From AC-50 sp035640455 (GTDB taxonomy: Bacteria; Actinomycetota; Thermoleophilia; Gaiellales; Gaiellaceae): DNA of 16,080 bases. The notes below the pieces were generated by a model. That model saw nothing but the letters and a program-made list of their open reading frames with translations, made no database searches and had not been told where the DNA came from. The stretch covers positions 1 through 16,080 of the forward strand of contig DASQWB010000012.1 of the NCBI GenBank assembly GCA_035640455.1. The letters are read 5' to 3'. The translations under genes and the position numbers were made by a program. This document shows positions 13,508 to 16,080 of this stretch, piece after piece; within the stretch, counting starts at the first letter, position 1; the number at the start of each line of letters is the position of its first letter.

Positions 13508-14431
13508 GTGTCTCGGGTCTCGCTCGCCGTCCTCGCCGCCGCCGTCATGCTCGCCGCGCCCGCGTCCGCCACACAGGGCCCCGCCATGTCGTCGTACCCG
13601 TGGCCACTTCGGCCGTTCAAGCGTCCGCACGCGATCCGGGGCTACTTCAACGACCCGCGGCAGGACTTCGTCGGCGACGAGCCTTCGAGCTCGTTTCACT
13701 TCGGCATCGACATCGCGGCCTTCGACGGCGCCGGTGTCTACGCGGTCGAGGCCGGGCGGGCCTCGCGTCACGCCGACTACGTCACGGTGACGAGCGCGGG
13801 CGGGCGCGACTTCGGCTACTGGCACATCGACCCCGCGGTGGCGCAGGACCAGCACGTCGAGGCAGGCGATCTCCTCGGGCGCGTCCAACGCGGCTGGGGT
13901 CACGTCCACTTCGCCGAGAACGTGAACGGCGTGTACCTCAACCCGCTGCGCCCCGGCGCGCTCAGCCCGTATACCGACACGACGTCGCCGACAGTCGCAG
14001 CGGTGGCGATCACCCGGGCGGGCAAGCCCGTCGACCCGGCGCATGTGACAGGCGTCGTCTCGCTGACGTGCGACGCCTACGACATCCCGCCGCTCGCGCC
14101 TCCCCCACCCTGGCGCGACACGAGGGTGACGCCGGTGCTGATCCGCTGGCGGATCTACCGGGCCCGGGGACGGCCGGTGATGCGCTGGAGGACGGCCATC
14201 GACTTTCGGTTCTCGCTGAAGCCGAACGCGCTCTTCACCCTCGTCTACGCCCCGGGCACAGCGCAGAACCGGGCGGACAGGCCGGGTCGCTATGTCTTCT
14301 ACCTCAAGGAGGGCTGGTCGAGCGCGAAGCTCCCGAACGGCGACTACCGGCTCAAGGTCGGCGCGTGGGACTCGCGTGGCAACAGCGCCTTCGGGAGCCT
14401 GCCGTTCACGATCGACAACCCGAAGCGGTGA
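13508..14431 (+). CDS. Secreted M23-family zinc metallopeptidase
   Basis: This 307-residue protein has a signal peptide (MSRVSLAVLAAAVMLAAPASA), with cleavage likely after residue 21. The M23/LytM domain spans about 40-150. Zinc ligands are H64 and D68 in HFGID and H134 in HVHF, and the catalytic histidines fit H106 in YWHI and H132. All key residues are present, so cleavage of peptide cross-links in peptidoglycan is expected outside the cell. The second half, about 155-307, is strand-rich (LIRWRIYRARGRPVMRW, then NGDYRLKVGAWDSRGN), resembling an Ig-like accessory domain that may bind the wall or the glycan. It shares a GTGA overlap with the downstream methyltransferase. GTG 13508 follows a GATACT box; an ATG at 13501 is in a different frame. 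Confidence 0.85.
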   Translation: MSRVSLAVLAAAVMLAAPASATQGPAMSSYPWPLRPFKRPHAIRGYFNDPRQDFVGDEPSSSFHFGIDIAAFDGAGVYAVEAGRASRHADYVTVTSAGGRDFGYWHIDPAVAQDQHVEAGDLLGRVQRGWGHVHFAENVNGVYLNPLRPGALSPYTDTTSPTVAAVAITRAGKPVDPAHVTGVVSLTCDAYDIPPLAPPPPWRDTRVTPVLIRWRIYRARGRPVMRWRTAIDFRFSLKPNALFTLVYAPGTAQNRADRPGRYVFYLKEGWSSAKLPNGDYRLKVGAWDSRGNSAFGSLPFTIDNPKR

Positions 14432-15171
14432 CCTCGCTCGGCACCGAGCGCGAGCAGCGGATCCGCTGGCGGCACCCGCTGCCGCGACGCGGCCCGGTCG
14501 ACCGGCACCGGGCCCTTCTGGAGGCCGCGCGCGGCCGGCGCGTCGCCCACGTCGGCTTCGTCGACGAGCTCGCCGCGTCGAAGCTCGCGCAGGGCGTCTG
14601 GCTCCACTCCCGCCTCGCGGAGGAGGCGGAGTCGCTCGTCGGCCTCGACGCCGACGAGGAGGGCGTCTCGTGGGCGCGGAGCGAGGGCTTCGAGGCGCAC
14701 GTCATCGACGCGCAGTCGCCGGACGCGGTCGCCGCGCTCGGGCTCGAGCCCGCCGACCTCGTCGTCGCCGGCGAGGTGATCGAGCACCTCGACGCGCCCG
14801 GGCCGTTCCTCCGCGCGATGCGGCTCTTGACGCGGCCGGACGGACAGCTCGTGCTGACGACGCCGAACGCCTACCGCGTGCTCAACTTCCTCGCGCCGCT
14901 CTCGGGAGCGGAGCTCGTCCACCCCGACCACACGGCCTGGCACAGCCCGCGCACGCTGCGGACGTTGCTGGAACGGAGCGGCTGGGTGGTCGAAGAGGTC
15001 GCGTACTACCGCAACCCGCGGCGACGCGTCGCGCGCGGCGACGGGCTGCGGCCATTCCTCGCCGGCCACGCCGCCAACCTGGCCCGCGCCACCCTCGGCA
15101 CGGCCGGGCGGCTGGCGCCGTACTGGAGCGACGGCATCGTGGTCTGGGCACGGCCCGCCGAGACGCCGTAG
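14428..15171 (+). CDS. SAM-dependent methyltransferase, Methyltransf_11/23-like
   Basis: The protein has 247 residues. The fold is recognised from LVGLDADEEGVSWARSEGF (the acidic residue after strand 2), VVAGEVIEHLDAPGPFLRAM (motif IV region with the EVIEHL signature) and RPDGQLVLTTPNAY (post-IV strand and loop). HPDHTAWHSPRTLRTLLERSG matches the C-terminal part of sugar and ubiquinone-type methyltransferases. Motif I is unusual: VAHVGFVDELAAS lacks the GxGxG loop, so SAM binding may be altered, although the rest is intact. GTG 14428 overlaps the M23 stop (GTGA). The frame is open back to 13501, but that part only shadows the peptidase. The 3' end overlaps the convergent GT4 by 166 nt, and this gene is the better coding choice there. 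Confidence 0.78.
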   Translation: MTSLGTEREQRIRWRHPLPRRGPVDRHRALLEAARGRRVAHVGFVDELAASKLAQGVWLHSRLAEEAESLVGLDADEEGVSWARSEGFEAHVIDAQSPDAVAALGLEPADLVVAGEVIEHLDAPGPFLRAMRLLTRPDGQLVLTTPNAYRVLNFLAPLSGAELVHPDHTAWHSPRTLRTLLERSGWVVEEVAYYRNPRRRVARGDGLRPFLAGHAANLARATLGTAGRLAPYWSDGIVVWARPAETP

Positions 15172-16080
15172 GACTCGAGCGTCTCTGCGGTGACGCGGTC
15201 CCAGGAGCAGTGCTCGGTCACGCGCTTGCGGGCTGCGCGGCCCATCCGCCGCCGCAGGGCCGGGTCGGCGAGGAGCCGCTCGAGCGCGGCGCGCAGCCCC
15301 GCGACGTCGCCGGGTTCGACGAGGAATCCGGTCACGCCGTCCTCGACGAGCTCCGGGATGCCGCCGACGGCGCTCGCCACCACGGGCCGCCCGTGCGCCA
15401 TCGCCTCGAGCACGCAGAGCGGCAGCCCCTCGCGGTAGGAGGGGAGGACGACGACGGCGGCGCGGTCGTAGAGCCGCTCGAGCTCCTCGTGCGGGACGAA
15501 GCCGAGCGCGTCCGGGACGAGGTCGCGGAGCGGGCCGTCGCCGGCGACGACGAGGTTCATGCCTTCCGTTGCCGCGACGAGCTCCTCGATCCCCTTCTCC
15601 GGCGAGAGGCGGCCGGCGAAGAGCACCTCGGGTGGGTCCGCTTCGGCGCCGAGGTCGGCGGGCACGGCGACGCCGTTCGGGATCGTCCGTACCTCGCGGG
15701 CGCCGCAGCGGCGGGCAGCCTCGGCGAGGGCCTCCGAGACGGCGATGACGACCTCGGCACGGCGGACGATCCAGCCGACGAGACGTGGATGGCGGCGGGC
15801 GAGCTCGAGATCGGCGAACCGGCCCGCCGTTCCCGAGCCGTGCAGCGTAAGCACGAAGCGGCGCCGCGCGAGGACGCAGATCGCGCCGGCCGCGAGCCAA
15901 TGTGCGTGGACGAGGTCTCCGCGCCGCGCCGCGCGCCTCACGGCGAGGATCATCGAGACGACGAGGAGCGGCGCGAGCCACGGCCGCCGCCTCAGGTTGC
16001 CGACGACACCCCGGCCGTAGGCGAGCCCGAAGTGTGCGAAGTGAAGGGCGCCGGTGGAACCTCCCGGTTCCCCCGGGCCC
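15006..16080 (-). CDS. Family 4 glycosyltransferase, paralogue of 5327-6409 (5' end outside window)
   Basis: The visible 357 residues lack the N-terminus. The core matches the GT4 at 5327-6409 closely: GRGVVGNLRRRPW, DLVHAHWLAAGAI, EVLFAGRLSPEKGIEELV, LVVAGDGPLRDLVPDALGF, the E-x7-E motif EGLPLCVLE, and HGRPVVASAVGGIPELV. Retaining transfer of a sugar to a lipid-linked acceptor is expected. The first visible residues, GPGEPGGSTG, are the same Gly/Pro-rich insert as in the paralogue. The natural domain ends near TAETLESY, at about base 15175. The remaining 50-odd residues (GVSAGRAQTTMPSL onward) are read antisense through the methyltransferase, so the original stop seems lost or the tail is a recent extension. 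Confidence 0.85.
   Translation of the reverse strand, partial: GPGEPGGSTGALHFAHFGLAYGRGVVGNLRRRPWLAPLLVVSMILAVRRAARRGDLVHAHWLAAGAICVLARRRFVLTLHGSGTAGRFADLELARRHPRLVGWIVRRAEVVIAVSEALAEAARRCGAREVRTIPNGVAVPADLGAEADPPEVLFAGRLSPEKGIEELVAATEGMNLVVAGDGPLRDLVPDALGFVPHEELERLYDRAAVVVLPSYREGLPLCVLEAMAHGRPVVASAVGGIPELVEDGVTGFLVEPGDVAGLRAALERLLADPALRRRMGRAARKRVTEHCSWDRVTAETLESYGVSAGRAQTTMPSLQYGASRPAVPRVARARLAAWPARNGRSPSPRATRRRGLR
16056..16071. repeat. Inverted repeat inside the second GT4 gene, copy 2
   Basis: GGAACC, loop TCCC, GGTTCC: 6-bp perfect arms. Bases 16056-16073 equal 6221-6238 exactly, and the position in the protein is the same. The window ends 7 bases after 16073, so the full length of the insert cannot be seen. 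Confidence 0.65.

Noticed and set aside
13501..14427. A long open frame from ATG 13501 running into the methyltransferase
   Set aside because: Its first 309 codons are Arg/Pro-rich and shadow the M23 gene, which has a signal peptide and all catalytic residues in the other frame.
15160..15185. Inverted repeat GAGACGC/GCGTCTC around the methyltransferase stop as a terminator
   Set aside because: The 12-nt loop is long, and the right arm encodes conserved residues (AETLESY) of the GT4, so coding explains it.

Overview
This window looks like part of a surface-polysaccharide (glycan) biosynthesis locus from a very high-GC Gram-positive bacterium. One counted block, 8341-8400, is 47/60 G+C. GTG starts dominate, neighbouring genes overlap by 4 nt (GTGA, ATGA), and several starts look leaderless. 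The protein families resemble those of Actinomycetota, perhaps class Thermoleophilia (Gaiellales or Solirubrobacterales). That placement is an inference from composition and remembered protein style, not a search.

Left part (1-740). A minus-strand run holds a small two-helix membrane protein, a small coiled-coil protein, and the first 36 codons of a conventional NodU/CmcH/TobZ-type carbamoyltransferase that leaves the window at base 1. A family-2 glycosyltransferase (740-1537, +) starts divergently from it.

Centre-left (1662-4354, +). This block has clearly lower GC than its surroundings (28/60 at 2041-2100). It encodes an unrecognised two-helix membrane protein, then a carbamoyltransferase in two pieces and in the wrong order. 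The C-terminal YrdC-like domain comes first (2679-3314), and an ATGA overlap leads into the N-terminal Kae1-like domain (3311-4354). Together the pieces cover one complete enzyme with little duplication, and the predicted metal ligands are conserved. This is the most unusual system in the window.

Centre (4311-9093). A minus operon encodes a SAM methyltransferase, a GT4 glycosyltransferase and a second glycosyltransferase-like protein, joined by GTGA and CTGA overlaps. Divergent from it are a small membrane-anchored protein and a multi-pass GT-C-type membrane protein. Two tandem hairpins at 9064-9118 separate the latter from the next, convergent operon.

Right (9119-16080). A second minus operon encodes a GT4 glycosyltransferase, an O-antigen ligase/Wzy-like polymerase and a GT-C membrane glycosyltransferase with an outer-face C-terminal domain (GTGA, then again CTGA). 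Divergent from it are a secreted M23 zinc endopeptidase and a SAM methyltransferase. A second GT4, a close paralogue of the first, enters from the right edge on the minus strand.

Taken together, cytoplasmic GT2/GT4 enzymes would build a lipid-linked glycan, methyltransferases and carbamoyltransferases would decorate it, GT-C and Wzy-like membrane enzymes would extend or polymerise it outside, and the M23 enzyme would open peptidoglycan or regulate it. The families support these roles, but the glycan and the pathway order are inference. No stretch longer than 300 bases lacks a gene; the largest gaps are 620-739 and 1538-1661, and I see no RNA gene, insertion sequence or CRISPR array.
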